64,000 nt of DNA from Nitrosomonas marina (lineage in GTDB: Bacteria; Pseudomonadota; Gammaproteobacteria; Burkholderiales; Nitrosomonadaceae): the NCBI RefSeq assembly GCF_900110145.1, contig NZ_FOCP01000008.1, positions 62,001 to 126,000 of the forward strand, in the 5' to 3' direction. This document shows, piece after piece, positions 16,781-26,157 of the stretch (positions within the stretch are counted from its first letter, which is position 1; the number at the start of each line of letters is the position of its first letter). The notes under the pieces were generated by a model that searched no databases, had not been told where the DNA came from, and saw only the letters and a list, made by a program, of their open reading frames with translations. The position numbers and the translations under genes were made by a program.

Positions 16781-17482
16781 TCATAACGCTTTGGTATGCG
16801 ACCGTTTATCCTGATGCCTCAAGTACAATCCATAACGTGCCAGTGCTGATTCAAAATGCACAAATTCACCGGCGGTTTGCTTATTTTCCTTCCATAATCT
16901 CTGTAACCGGGTTACGGCTTCTAAATCAGCATTAGCATCAGCAGACAAATATCCAAGTTTCCTTGCTGCACGCAAGGCCAATGGCGACAAAGGTGGCATG
17001 GCTTTGCACCAGCGCCCGCGCAACTCACGTAAAAAAATTTGCGATGTAACCTTACCGATACCCTTTCCCAGTGCCATGATACGTTCTTCAAGATTCCGCG
17101 GGCCTGTTGCCAACTGATGTAATCGATTTAAATCACCGGCATATTCATTTAGTAACGTAAAGTTAACGGACAGTAATTTTGTTGCTGTTTTAAAGTCGTA
17201 ACGACCGTATCCGCCTTTGTCCAACAGGTCAACCAAACCATCCCAGCCTGTAGCAAGCACGCTTACGGGGGACGTAACCTGATGACTGTTAAACACCTGC
17301 CATGTGTTTGTAGCTATTTTCTCGGATATACGCGCTCCATATAAAAGGGCGGCAAGAAACCATTTGTATATTTCACTGGAATCAAGATCGTCGAGAACGA
17401 TGCCCAGTACAAATGCATAACTGCCGCCCTGCTCTGCCACAAAATCATCGGGATTCCTGGTGTAATGTCGCTCAGTTTGCAT
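16781..17482 (-). CDS. HhH-GPD/endonuclease III-like protein of unknown specificity
   Basis: A 233-residue soluble protein starting at the ATG at 17482 (MQTERHYTRNPDDF); a TTG at 17518 would add 12 residues. The middle has helical segments typical of the HhH-GPD fold: WFLAALLYGARISEKIATNTWQVF resembles the first helices, and LEERIMALGKGIGKVTSQIFLREL looks like the helix-hairpin-helix with GIGKVTA-type turn. The usual Lys/Asp catalytic pair is not clear and no FeS-cluster cysteines occur at the C-terminus, so it may bind DNA without standard glycosylase activity. It lies between pilU and amrB on the same strand. The family assignment is inference from patterns. Confidence 0.6.
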   Translation of the reverse strand: MQTERHYTRNPDDFVAEQGGSYAFVLGIVLDDLDSSEIYKWFLAALLYGARISEKIATNTWQVFNSHQVTSPVSVLATGWDGLVDLLDKGGYGRYDFKTATKLLSVNFTLLNEYAGDLNRLHQLATGPRNLEERIMALGKGIGKVTSQIFLRELRGRWCKAMPPLSPLALRAARKLGYLSADANADLEAVTRLQRLWKENKQTAGEFVHFESALARYGLYLRHQDKRSHTKAL

Positions 17483-17525
17483 ACTTGCAATACTAAGTCT
17501 GTTTGCAGCACCGGGCAACCGCCGG

Positions 17526-18665
17526 TTATTCCTGTATGGCTAAATGGGTTATACCCGCCGATAAATCGGCATTTCTGGCATCCTTTCCTTTCAGTTTGAT
17601 TTGTAGACGCAATTCATTCATGGAATCGGCATTTCTTAAAGCATCTTCATAACTGATCAAACCATTTTCAAATAACTCAAACAGCGCCATATCAAATGTC
17701 TGCATTCCCAGTTCGCGTGATTTCTTCATTATCTCCTTGATTTCATGCACATCACCTTTAAAAATCAGATCAGAAATCAATGGGGAATTTAACATGATTT
17801 CAATGGCAGCCGCTCGCCCTTTTCCATCTTTATTAGGAATCAGGCGCTGGGCAACCAGACCACGCAGGTTGAGCGACAAGTCCATCAGTAACTGCGCCCG
17901 GCGCTCTTCAGGAAAAAAGTTAATAATTCGATCAAGCGCCTGGTTGGCGCTGTTAGCATGCAACGTACCCATACATAAATGACCTGTTTCAGCAAATGCT
18001 ATCGCATGTTCCATGGTTTCCTGATCACGAATCTCACCGATTAAGATAACATCCGGCGCCTGTCGCAGTGTATTTTTCAGAGCCGCCTCCCAGGATTCGG
18101 TGTCAACACCGACTTCACGTTGCGTGATCACACAGTTAATATGTTCGTGGACATATTCCACCGGGTCTTCAATAGTTATAATGTGTCCATAAGTGTTTTT
18201 GTTACGGTGACCGATTAATGCCGCCATCGATGTGGACTTACCAGAACCGGTACCACCGACAAAAATTACCAGGCCTCTTTTACTCATCACCACTTCCTTG
18301 AGCACAGGCGGTAACCCCAGTTCGTCGAAGTCGGGAATTTTTGTTGTAATCGTACGTAATACCAACCCCACTCTTTGCTGCTGAACAAACGTATTAACAC
18401 GGAAACGTCCGATACCAGCGGGATTGATAGCAAAGTTGCATTCCTTGGTCTGTTCAAACTCAGCTGACTGTTTATCATTCATAATAGCGTGCGCAAGCGC
18501 CTCAGTATGCTGTGTTGTAAGTGGTTGTTGTGAGACTGGTGTCATTTTTCCATCAACCTTTATCGCAGGTGGAAAACCCGCAGTGATGAACAAATCCGAT
18601 GCTTTTTTACTGAGCATCAAACGCAACAGATCATGCATAAATTTTGTAGCTTGTGCTTTGTCCAT
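17526..18665 (-). CDS. pilU: Type IV pilus retraction-associated ATPase PilU
   Basis: A 379-residue secretion-type AAA ATPase. The order is an N-terminal PAS-like domain (MLSKKASDLFITAGFPPAIK), Walker A GGTGSGKSTS near residue 132, Asp box ITIEDPVEYVHEH, Walker B VILIGEIRDQETMEHAIAFAETGHLCMGTLHAN, and a C-terminal region. It resembles PilT but has the longer, more divergent C-terminus of PilU (GKDARNADL...). PilU works with PilT to pull back type IV pili in twitching and DNA uptake, at the cytoplasmic face of the inner membrane. pilT lies 22 bp upstream in the same operon. Confidence 0.95.
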   Translation of the reverse strand: MDKAQATKFMHDLLRLMLSKKASDLFITAGFPPAIKVDGKMTPVSQQPLTTQHTEALAHAIMNDKQSAEFEQTKECNFAINPAGIGRFRVNTFVQQQRVGLVLRTITTKIPDFDELGLPPVLKEVVMSKRGLVIFVGGTGSGKSTSMAALIGHRNKNTYGHIITIEDPVEYVHEHINCVITQREVGVDTESWEAALKNTLRQAPDVILIGEIRDQETMEHAIAFAETGHLCMGTLHANSANQALDRIINFFPEERRAQLLMDLSLNLRGLVAQRLIPNKDGKGRAAAIEIMLNSPLISDLIFKGDVHEIKEIMKKSRELGMQTFDMALFELFENGLISYEDALRNADSMNELRLQIKLKGKDARNADLSAGITHLAIQE

Positions 18666-18687
18666 TTTTATTCCTGAATTTCCGGAT

Positions 18688-19728
18688 TTATCTGAAATTA
18701 TCTTTATTTGCTGCCTTGATGCGCGCTTCTGCCATTGTCACGACATTGCGTCTGACCAGGTCGGTCAGATTTTGGTCCAGTGTTTGCATCCCCACACTCT
18801 GCCCGGTCTGTATTGCTGAATACATTTGTGCAACCTTAGCTTCGCGAATAAGGTTGCGAATTGCGGGAGTACCAATCATGATTTCATGAGCGGCCACACG
18901 CCCGTTACCGTCCTTAGTTTTAAGTAATGTCTGGGATATCACTGCTCTTAACGACTCTGACAACATGGCACGGATCATATCTTTTTCTTCTGCCGGAAAC
19001 ACATCAATAATACGGTCAATGGTTTTTGCAGCAGAACTGGTATGGAGCGTACCGAAAACCAAATGACCAGTCTCGGCTGCAGTCATGGCCAGTCGTATTG
19101 TTTCCAGATCGCGCAACTCACCCACCAAAATAATATCCGGATCCTCACGCAAGGCGGAACGCAATGCATTCTCGAAACTGTGTGTGTCGCGCCCGACTTC
19201 ACGCTGATTAATCAGGCATTTTTTGCTCTCATGAACAAACTCTATGGGATCTTCAAGGGTCAAAATGTGTCCGAAATCACTTTCGTTAATATGATTTATC
19301 ATCGCTGCCAGCGTCGTCGATTTACCTGAACCTGTAGGTCCGGTAACAAGTACGACACCTCGGGGCTGCTGTGCAATTTCTGTAAAGATCTTGGGGGCAT
19401 TCAACTCATCAAGCGTTAGCACCTTGGATGGAATAGTCCGCATAACTGCCGCAGCACCGCGCTGAGTATTAAATGCGTTTACACGAAAACGGGCAAGATT
19501 GGGTACTTCAAATGAAAAATCACACTCGAGATTTTCTTCGTAATATTTACGCTGAGCGTCATTCATAATGTCGTACACCATGCTATGAACTTCTTTGTGC
19601 TCCATCTCTGGCAAGTTGATGCGTTTGACTTCACCATGCACGCGAATCATTGGCGGCATTCCGGCGGACAAATGCAAATCAGAAGCCTTGTTTTTAACTA
19701 CAAATGCGAGCAATTCCACTATGTTCAT
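18688..19728 (-). CDS. pilT: Type IV pilus twitching motility ATPase PilT
   Basis: A 346-residue retraction ATPase of type IV pili. Motifs are NKASDLHLSAGMPPMIRVHG at the N-terminus, Walker A GPTGSGKSTTLAAMI near residue 133, Asp box LTLEDPIEFVHES, Walker B IILVGELRDLETIRLAMTAAETGHLVFGTLHT, and a C-terminal LLSNPAI-like region (HEIMIGTPAIRNLIRE) that PilT needs for retraction. Length is that of canonical PilT. It heads the pilTU operon; the 271 bp upstream, shared with divergent suhB, must hold the promoter. It powers twitching and DNA uptake together with comEC. Confidence 0.97.
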   Translation of the reverse strand: MNIVELLAFVVKNKASDLHLSAGMPPMIRVHGEVKRINLPEMEHKEVHSMVYDIMNDAQRKYYEENLECDFSFEVPNLARFRVNAFNTQRGAAAVMRTIPSKVLTLDELNAPKIFTEIAQQPRGVVLVTGPTGSGKSTTLAAMINHINESDFGHILTLEDPIEFVHESKKCLINQREVGRDTHSFENALRSALREDPDIILVGELRDLETIRLAMTAAETGHLVFGTLHTSSAAKTIDRIIDVFPAEEKDMIRAMLSESLRAVISQTLLKTKDGNGRVAAHEIMIGTPAIRNLIREAKVAQMYSAIQTGQSVGMQTLDQNLTDLVRRNVVTMAEARIKAANKDNFR

Positions 19729-19999
19729 ACATATCCCTCAGAAAATTTCAGATAATGCTTGAGTTTTCATATATCTGGCTCAGCCAGATCACGGCCGGTC
19801 AAGACAGGTTTGTTTTTCTTATGTACGGACAAAACACACAGAAATTAAGTATTCATCGACAATTGCCGGGCAAACTTATGTAATCAGGTATGCATAGCCT
19901 TTCAATTTCAGCGCGGCAGTCTGTACACTTTTCTGCCTGATCACGGCTGATTCATATTAGAATGTCAGGTTTTTCCTGAACGATAAAATTAGAAATACC

Positions 20000-20842
20000 A
20001 TGCATCCAATGTTGAATATTGCGATCAAAGCCGCACGACGAGCTGGCGATATCATTAACCAGGCTTCTAGAAACCTGGATTTATTGAATATTTCCAAAAA
20101 ATCCCGCAGCGATTATGTCAGTGAGGTCGATGGTGCCGCTGAAGAGGCCATCATTAAAATACTACATGACGCGTATCCGAATCATGCCATTCTTGCTGAG
20201 GAAAGCGGGGTACGTGGGGATATGGCTCAAGCCGAATACCAGTGGATCATAGATCCACTGGACGGCACCACAAATTTTCTGCACGGTTTACCTCAGTATG
20301 CGGTTTCAATTGCATTAAAACATAAAGGTTTACTCAATAAAGCAGTGGTATATAACCCGAATAATAATGAACTGTTTACTGCCAGCAGGGGCGGCGGCGC
20401 GTATCTGAATAATCAACGTTTACGTGTCAGTAAACGTACACGCCTTGAAGACTGTTTGATCGGCACTGGCATTCCATTCAGAGATCTGACACATTTAGAA
20501 GCCTATCTAAAAATGTTTAAAGATATTATTCCACGTGTTGCGGGTATTCGCCGTCCAGGCTCGGCATCACTGGATCTGTCTTACGTGGCCGCTGGTCGTT
20601 ACGATGGTTTCTGGGAAATCGGATTGGCTCCTTGGGATATGGCCGCAGGTTGTCTGTTGATACAGGAAGCCGGTGGATTAGTTGGCGATCTGGAAGGTAA
20701 TGATTCCTACCTGGAAAGCGGTCAGATCCTCGCCGGCAATCCTAAAGTGTTTGCACAGCTGCTGCAGGTCATCCAGCCTCACTTGAGCCAGGCGCTGATT
20801 GATAATCATCGCAATGCGAAAAACACCAGTACTGCAGTATAA
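20000..20842 (+). CDS. suhB: Inositol-1-monophosphatase family protein SuhB
   Basis: A 280-residue Mg2+-dependent phosphatase of the inositol monophosphatase family. Metal-site motifs are AILAEESG near residue 70, [25 protein letters not shown] at 85-109, and [21 protein letters not shown] around 215. The family in E. coli also works as a NusA/RNA polymerase-associated factor in rRNA antitermination, so a dual role is possible. The N-terminus [16 protein letters not shown] matches SuhB. It is divergent from pilT and transcribed alone. Confidence 0.95.
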   Translation: MHPMLNIAIKAARRAGDIINQASRNLDLLNISKKSRSDYVSEVDGAAEEAIIKILHDAYPNHAILAEESGVRGDMAQAEYQWIIDPLDGTTNFLHGLPQYAVSIALKHKGLLNKAVVYNPNNNELFTASRGGGAYLNNQRLRVSKRTRLEDCLIGTGIPFRDLTHLEAYLKMFKDIIPRVAGIRRPGSASLDLSYVAAGRYDGFWEIGLAPWDMAAGCLLIQEAGGLVGDLEGNDSYLESGQILAGNPKVFAQLLQVIQPHLSQALIDNHRNAKNTSTAV

Positions 20843-21000
20843 AACTGGACGCTATTTTATGCAGGGCCAGCGGAATCATTAATTCTTAACACATGTCATC
20901 AATGTATCGATAATTTTGTATCAAACAATCTCAGACGATACCAAAAGGCATTCCAGACCTGCTTGACAAGTACGAATCTCTAAAGTTATTCAGGCGGGTG

Positions 21001-21654
21001 TTATTCATTCGTTGAAGATTCCACTTCTGATTCTTCTATGCTATTCACTTCTGTATCGATCAACGTTCCGAGCTCCTCTAGCGGTGGAAGTTCCTCCAGG
21101 GCACGTATACCCAGATCATTCAGAAACTGTTGTGTAGTTGCAAGTAACGCCGGCTTACCGGGCACGTTCCGATGGCCGACTTGATCAACCCAGCCGCGCG
21201 CCGTCAATGTCTTCAGGATGGATGACGAGACACTGATACCCCTGATTTCTTCGATATCACCACGCGTGACCGGTTGATAATAAGCAATAATTGCCAGCGT
21301 CTCCATTACTGCACGAGAATAGCGGGGCGTTTTGGGCGGATTCAAACGATTCAGAAAAGGCTGCATTTCCGCTGTAACCTGGAACCGCCACCCACTGGCA
21401 ACACGCACTAGCTCGATACCTTTGTCTGTCCAGTCTTTGCGTATCTCCTCTAGATAGCTGCTTATTTGTTTCGATTCAACCTGGCTATCGAACAGTTTTT
21501 TCAGCATGGCTGTTGACAGGGGCTCTTGCGCAGCAAGCAGTGCTGTCTCAATCACCTGCTTGATCTGTTGTGGCATCAAAGCATTCGATGCAGATACAAT
21601 CGGTTTACCATCATCGGGATCAGAACGATTAAATTGAATCGGCCGATCTGACAT
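21001..21654 (-). CDS. scpB: Segregation and condensation protein B (ScpB)
   Basis: ScpB forms the kleisin-regulatory part of the bacterial SMC-ScpAB condensin complex. The ATG at 21654 gives 217 residues ([10 protein letters not shown]...); a TTG four codons earlier was not used. Two winged-helix domains are visible: [26 protein letters not shown], then [35 protein letters not shown], the latter being the family signature, and a Trp-rich [24 protein letters not shown]. The C-terminus is acidic. It overlaps scpA by 26 bp, giving translational coupling. Confidence 0.95.
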   Translation of the reverse strand: MSDRPIQFNRSDPDDGKPIVSASNALMPQQIKQVIETALLAAQEPLSTAMLKKLFDSQVESKQISSYLEEIRKDWTDKGIELVRVASGWRFQVTAEMQPFLNRLNPPKTPRYSRAVMETLAIIAYYQPVTRGDIEEIRGISVSSSILKTLTARGWVDQVGHRNVPGKPALLATTQQFLNDLGIRALEELPPLEELGTLIDTEVNSIEESEVESSTNE

Positions 21655-22453
21655 ATATAGCCCCAAGGGTTTCAGGTTGCGTTATTTCAACCAGCATTTC
21701 CTTGGCAAGCTCGAGTATTGCAAGGAAAGTCACAATTACTTCAGCAACAGTTGCTGTCGGACTGAACAAATCATAAAACGCCGTTTGTCCGCGCTGCTGC
21801 AGATCTCTGAGGACCTGACTCATATAAGCTCTTACTGAAAGCTTCTCACGGATAATTCGATGATGTCTGTTGATACGGGCTCTTGCCAGCAGTGTCAGCC
21901 AGATCTGGCGAAGATCATCGACAGAGACACCCGGCAGTTGATCGGGAACACACTCATCCATCCAGACCTGCACAGTTGAGAAATCACGACCCGCCAGGGG
22001 TAAATCATTTAAACGTATTGCCGCCAATTTAATCTGCTCATACTTCAGCAACCGTTCAACCAACTCAGCTCGTGGATCGACATCCTCTTCATCTCCGCTA
22101 ACTGGAACCGGCAGCAACATACGCGATTTTATTTCGATCAACAAGGCTGTCATCAGTAGATATTCCGCTGCCAGTTCAAGCTGTTCCACCTCCATCAACT
22201 CAACATATGCCATATACTGCTGTGTTAGCTGCACCATCGGTATATCAAGAATATCAAGATTATGCTTGCGAATCAGGTAAAGCAGCAGATCGAGCGGCCC
22301 TTGAAATGTATCCAAAAACACTTTCAACGCATCAGGCGGAATATATAAATCCCTGGGAAGCTCCATCAAAGGCTCGCCGCAGATCGTTGCGATAGGCTCT
22401 GCTTCAGATTGGTTCAAGGACTCATGGATTACCGAATCCGCTGCTGAAGTCAT
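21629..22453 (-). CDS. scpA: Segregation and condensation protein A (ScpA)
   Basis: The kleisin subunit of the SMC-ScpAB chromosome-condensing complex, 274 residues. The diagnostic N-terminal block [31 protein letters not shown] begins near residue 51, after a longer than usual N-terminal extension, followed by [15 protein letters not shown]. The C-terminal winged helix ([14 protein letters not shown]) binds the SMC head. It overlaps scpB and lies 14 bp after trpS, forming part of a run extending up to the PHP gene. No smc gene is present in the window. Confidence 0.95.
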   Translation of the reverse strand: MTSAADSVIHESLNQSEAEPIATICGEPLMELPRDLYIPPDALKVFLDTFQGPLDLLLYLIRKHNLDILDIPMVQLTQQYMAYVELMEVEQLELAAEYLLMTALLIEIKSRMLLPVPVSGDEEDVDPRAELVERLLKYEQIKLAAIRLNDLPLAGRDFSTVQVWMDECVPDQLPGVSVDDLRQIWLTLLARARINRHHRIIREKLSVRAYMSQVLRDLQQRGQTAFYDLFSPTATVAEVIVTFLAILELAKEMLVEITQPETLGAIYVRSADSI

Positions 22454-22467
22454 GACTTATTACAATT

Positions 22468-23670
22468 TCAGGAGTAATTAAGCCCGATGGCTGAGCGAAT
22501 ATCACGCATCGTTTCTTCTGCAAGCTGATTTGCTTTTTCACAACCATCGGCAATAATATTGCGAACCAACACGGGATCTTCCTCGTAAATACGGGCACGT
22601 TCTCGCATGGGTTCTAGTTCAGCCAGCACTTTTTCAATCACTGGCCCTTTACAATCAAGACACCCGATTTCTGCGCTGGTACAACCATGTTGAACCCATT
22701 TGCATGTCTCGTCATCCGAATAAATCAAGTGAAACTGCCAGACCGGGCAAACTGCCGGATTACCAGGATCAGACCGCCGCACACGCGCCGGATCGGTTGG
22801 CATGGTACGAATTTTTTTTCGTATACTTTCAGGATCTTCTCGCAGACTAATCGTATTGTTATACGATTTGGACATTTTCTGACCATCTAGTCCAGGCATA
22901 CGCGAAGCTTTTGTCAACAGTGTCTCGGGCTCGCATAGAATCATTTTTCCACCGCCTTCGAGATACCCAAACAAGCGTTCTTTGTCCCCCATACTCAGAT
23001 TCTGCTGGGTATTCAGCAATGATTTGCCCTCTTCCAGAGCACTTTCGATACCTTGTTCCTGGTACCGGTTGCGCAGCTCTCTATACAACTTTGATTTTTT
23101 AGATCCCAGCTTTTTGATAGCTGCCTCTGCTTTTTCTTCAAAACCTGATTGCTTGCCATAAAGATGATTGAACCGGCGGCAAATTTCTCGAGTAAACTCA
23201 ATGTGAGGCGCCTGATCTTCGCCAACCGGCACACGATTTGCGCGATAAATCAGAATATCCGCACTTTGCAGCAATGGGTAACCGAGAAAGCCATAAGTGC
23301 TCAGGTCCTTTTCAGTCAATTTCTCCTGCTGATCCTTGTAGGTGGGCACGCGTTCAAGCCAGCCCAGTGGCGTCATCATTGACAGTAATAGAAACAATTC
23401 AGCATGTGCCGGCACTTTTGATTGAATGAACAAAACTGCTTTGGATGGATCAATACCAGCTGCGAGCCAGTCAATCACCATATCAGTAGCATTCTTCTCA
23501 ATAATTTCTGGAGAATCGTAATGAGTCGTCAACGCGTGCCAGTCGGCCACGAAAAACAGGCACTCATACTTTTGCTGCAATTCAACCCAGTTTTTTAATA
23601 CACCATGATAATGCCCCAAATGCAAATTACCTGTTGGACGCATCCCCGATAAAACACGATCAGCAAACAT
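22468..23670 (-). CDS. trpS: Tryptophan-tRNA ligase
   Basis: Class I aminoacyl-tRNA synthetase charging tRNA-Trp. The 400-residue protein has the HIGH-type motif GNLHLGHYHG near residue 15, and KMSKS as DGQKMSKSYNNTIS near residue 260. TLGWLERVPTYKDQ and EDQAPHIEFTRE are further family blocks. It is somewhat longer than the E. coli enzyme (334 residues) because of an internal charged helical insertion (about residues 180-230, rich in Lys/Glu); this long form is usual in betaproteobacteria. Followed at once by scpA. Confidence 0.97.
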   Translation of the reverse strand: MFADRVLSGMRPTGNLHLGHYHGVLKNWVELQQKYECLFFVADWHALTTHYDSPEIIEKNATDMVIDWLAAGIDPSKAVLFIQSKVPAHAELFLLLSMMTPLGWLERVPTYKDQQEKLTEKDLSTYGFLGYPLLQSADILIYRANRVPVGEDQAPHIEFTREICRRFNHLYGKQSGFEEKAEAAIKKLGSKKSKLYRELRNRYQEQGIESALEEGKSLLNTQQNLSMGDKERLFGYLEGGGKMILCEPETLLTKASRMPGLDGQKMSKSYNNTISLREDPESIRKKIRTMPTDPARVRRSDPGNPAVCPVWQFHLIYSDDETCKWVQHGCTSAEIGCLDCKGPVIEKVLAELEPMRERARIYEEDPVLVRNIIADGCEKANQLAEETMRDIRSAIGLNYS

Positions 23671-23750
23671 ATGTTATGTCCTAATTTCAGATAGTATGAA
23701 TCTTCGGTTCATTAAATAAATGGAAAGTTTCTGGACACTGAAAAAATCGA

Positions 23751-24422
23751 TTAAACGTAGAGTCCAAAAAAAGAAACCATCATTAACTTGATGAGTGTTA
23801 TTAACGGCCAGACAATTAAGCCAAGAATTCCACTGATCAATAAAACCAGCAAAATCATAAAGCCGTAAGGTTCGATTTTAGCGAAGTGACTGGCAATTTG
23901 ATGAGGAAGCAGGCTCATAGCCATACGTCCACCATCAAGTGGTGGCAGCGGTAACAGATTTAACACCATCAATATCACATTGATTTCAATACCCGCCCTG
24001 CCCATTAATAACAGGGGACCGGTAAAATCACTGACAGGCAGAATGATGGCAAGCTTTATGATCAGTGCCCAAAAAACAGCCATCATCAGATTGGCCCCTG
24101 GTCCGGCAACCGCAACCCATAACATGTCCTGTTTGGGCTTGCGCAGGTTGGCGAAGTTGACAGGTACCGGTTTGGCCCAGCCAAATAGAAAACCTGCTCC
24201 CATGGTTAATTTACTGACAATAAACAGTGTTGCTGGCACCAGAATCGTGCCGACCGGATCTATATGCTTTACCGGATTAAGACTGATTCTACCCTGGTTG
24301 AATGCAGTAAAATCGCCGAAATACCTGGCTACATAACCGTGTGCAGCCTCATGCATGGTAATGGCAAATATAACCGGTAAAGCGTATATGGCAATTCCCT
24401 GTACAATGCCATCAAGATCCAT
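23751..24422 (-). CDS. Site-2-protease family membrane metallopeptidase (M50)
   Basis: A 223-residue integral membrane protein with the zinc motif FAITMHEAAHGYVA (HExxH, His24 and His28) in its first transmembrane helix, and the second metal motif NLLPLPPLDGGRM near residue 155, where Asp is the third ligand. Four to six hydrophobic segments follow. It belongs to the small, PDZ-less M50 branch found widely next to trpS/scpA. Its substrate is unknown; regulated intramembrane proteolysis is the family theme. The start overlaps the yciO-like stop by 11 bp. Confidence 0.9.
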   Translation of the reverse strand: MDLDGIVQGIAIYALPVIFAITMHEAAHGYVARYFGDFTAFNQGRISLNPVKHIDPVGTILVPATLFIVSKLTMGAGFLFGWAKPVPVNFANLRKPKQDMLWVAVAGPGANLMMAVFWALIIKLAIILPVSDFTGPLLLMGRAGIEINVILMVLNLLPLPPLDGGRMAMSLLPHQIASHFAKIEPYGFMILLVLLISGILGLIVWPLITLIKLMMVSFFGLYV

Positions 24423-25047
24423 GTTCTATTCCGAAAGGATCAAGGCTGCCTTTACCCGCCCTGACAAGCATCGGCACATCATCTGTCAGGTCAATAACAG
24501 TGGTCATCTCCAGACCACAGGATCCGGCATCCATCACCAGATCGATTTGTTGCTCCAGACGCTGTCTGATAGATTCTGCATCATTCATAGGCAATTCGTC
24601 GCCTGGCAGCACCAATGTTGAACTTAACAAAGGTTCACCCATTTCCTCCAGCAATGCCAGGGCGACTGGATGATCTGGAATGCGCAAACCAATAGTATAA
24701 CGCTTGGGGTGCTGGAGGCGGCGCGGGATTTCCTTACTGGCCAGCAAAATAAATGTGTAGCTGCCGGGTGTATTGGCCTTCAGTAAACGGTACTGGGCAT
24801 TATCTACCCTGGCGTACAACGAAATTTCTGCCAGATTCCGGCATACCAGCGTAAAGTGATGCTTTTCATCCACCTGACGAATCGTCCGTATCCGTGACAT
24901 TGCGTTTTTATCACCGATCTGGCAACCCAGTGCATAACAAGAATCCGTTGGATAAACAATAACACCACCATTACGCACGATATTCACGGCCTGCTTGATC
25001 AATCGTAAGTGTGGGTTTTCTGTATGAATCGTGAAAAATTGAGCCAT
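24412..25047 (-). CDS. YciO-type Sua5/YrdC family protein (threonylcarbamoyl-AMP synthase-like)
   Basis: A 211-residue YrdC-domain protein. The block GGVIVYPTDSCYALGCQIGDKNAMSRI near residue 30 is the family nucleotide/bicarbonate-binding signature, with HHFTLVCRNLAEIS and STLVLPGDELP further along. It is of the YciO branch, whose ability to replace TsaC/Sua5 in t6A tRNA synthesis is limited, so I would not call it TsaC. It begins a chain with the M50 peptidase, trpS, scpA and scpB. The ATG at 25047 gives MAQFFTIHTENPHLRLI, the usual YciO start. Confidence 0.9.
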   Translation of the reverse strand: MAQFFTIHTENPHLRLIKQAVNIVRNGGVIVYPTDSCYALGCQIGDKNAMSRIRTIRQVDEKHHFTLVCRNLAEISLYARVDNAQYRLLKANTPGSYTFILLASKEIPRRLQHPKRYTIGLRIPDHPVALALLEEMGEPLLSSTLVLPGDELPMNDAESIRQRLEQQIDLVMDAGSCGLEMTTVIDLTDDVPMLVRAGKGSLDPFGIEHGS

Positions 25048-25155
25048 AGCGAGTGATTATACCAAATGATTGTCAGTCAATTAATATGTGAACTGTCGTT
25101 TGGATGTTGCGCAAGCATGCTGCCTGATACATCATTTTAGCAGTACGCCCGTTGT

Positions 25156-25995
25156 TTAAAATGCATTCCAGTCATGCCATACCGGTACGCATCCGGATGG
25201 CAGTTCCGGCAAACGGCCTAAATCAAAAAAACTTTCGCCCGGTCCATGAAAATCGGACCCGCATGATATCAGCAAATTTCTGCGTTTTGCATGTGCTGCA
25301 AAAATCTCCACTTGTTGAGGAGTATGGCTGGCGCTGATCACTTCGATAGCGGAGCCGCCCAGAGCTGAAAACTCATCGAGCAAATCATTTAACACATTCT
25401 TTCCTAAATTATATCGGGCCGGGTGTGCGATTACGGCATTGCCGCCACTTCCGGTTATCCACGCAATTGTCTGGCTGAGTGCGGCCCATTCATGATGGGC
25501 ATAACCTGGTTTCCCCTTGACCAGATATTTCTTGAATACCGATTTCATATCCTTGGCGTATCCCTTCTCGACCAAAAAACGTCCAAAATGTGTCCGACCG
25601 ATCAGGCCACGCTCACCAACAAAGGCATAGGCACCTTCGAGACTGCCGGTAATACCGGCTTTCTCCAGTTCGGCAGCAATGTTTTGAGCCCGTTGCGTGC
25701 GGCCGGAACGAATGGCGGCCAGACCCTCATAAAGCGGTTGATATTCTGGATCAACATTCAGTCCCAGAATATGTATGGTCCGGCCACGCCAGCTGACAGA
25801 GATTTCCACACCATTTATAAATGTGATATTTTTTTCCGCTGCAGCACAACGGGCTTCGTCTAATCCGGCAACATCATCATGGTCCGTCAGCGCCAGCATC
25901 TTTACGCCACGCTGAGCAGCCCGGTCAACAAGTTGGGCAGGTGTCAGAACGCCATCAGAAACATTTGAATGACTGTGCAAATCAATATCGAGCAT
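25156..25995 (-). CDS. PHP-domain phosphoesterase (RNase AM / nucleoside bisphosphatase type)
   Basis: A 279-residue polymerase/histidinol-phosphatase domain protein. Metal-binding motifs are LDIDLHSHSNVSDG at the start, LALTDHDDVAGL near residue 36, NGVEISVSWRG, HPARYN, and SCGSDFHGP near the end. E. coli YciV (RnaAM) hydrolyses 3',5'-bisphosphates and trims 5' ends of rRNA precursors; that is the likely function. It is the first gene of the run leading to scpB. An insertion (about residues 100-190) typical of the family lies between the metal motifs. Confidence 0.93.
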   Translation of the reverse strand: MLDIDLHSHSNVSDGVLTPAQLVDRAAQRGVKMLALTDHDDVAGLDEARCAAAEKNITFINGVEISVSWRGRTIHILGLNVDPEYQPLYEGLAAIRSGRTQRAQNIAAELEKAGITGSLEGAYAFVGERGLIGRTHFGRFLVEKGYAKDMKSVFKKYLVKGKPGYAHHEWAALSQTIAWITGSGGNAVIAHPARYNLGKNVLNDLLDEFSALGGSAIEVISASHTPQQVEIFAAHAKRRNLLISCGSDFHGPGESFFDLGRLPELPSGCVPVWHDWNAF

Positions 25996-26157
25996 GTTGA
26001 ATTTTATATAGTGCAGTAATAGGACAGGAGGTGTAATTCAATTCGTATCAACAATCAGCATCAGCAGGACTTAACAAACGACCAGTAATCTGACAGCTGA
26101 CAGCTAACATCTGTTAAATTAACTATATTATATCAAATTCGTTATAAAGGATTCCGA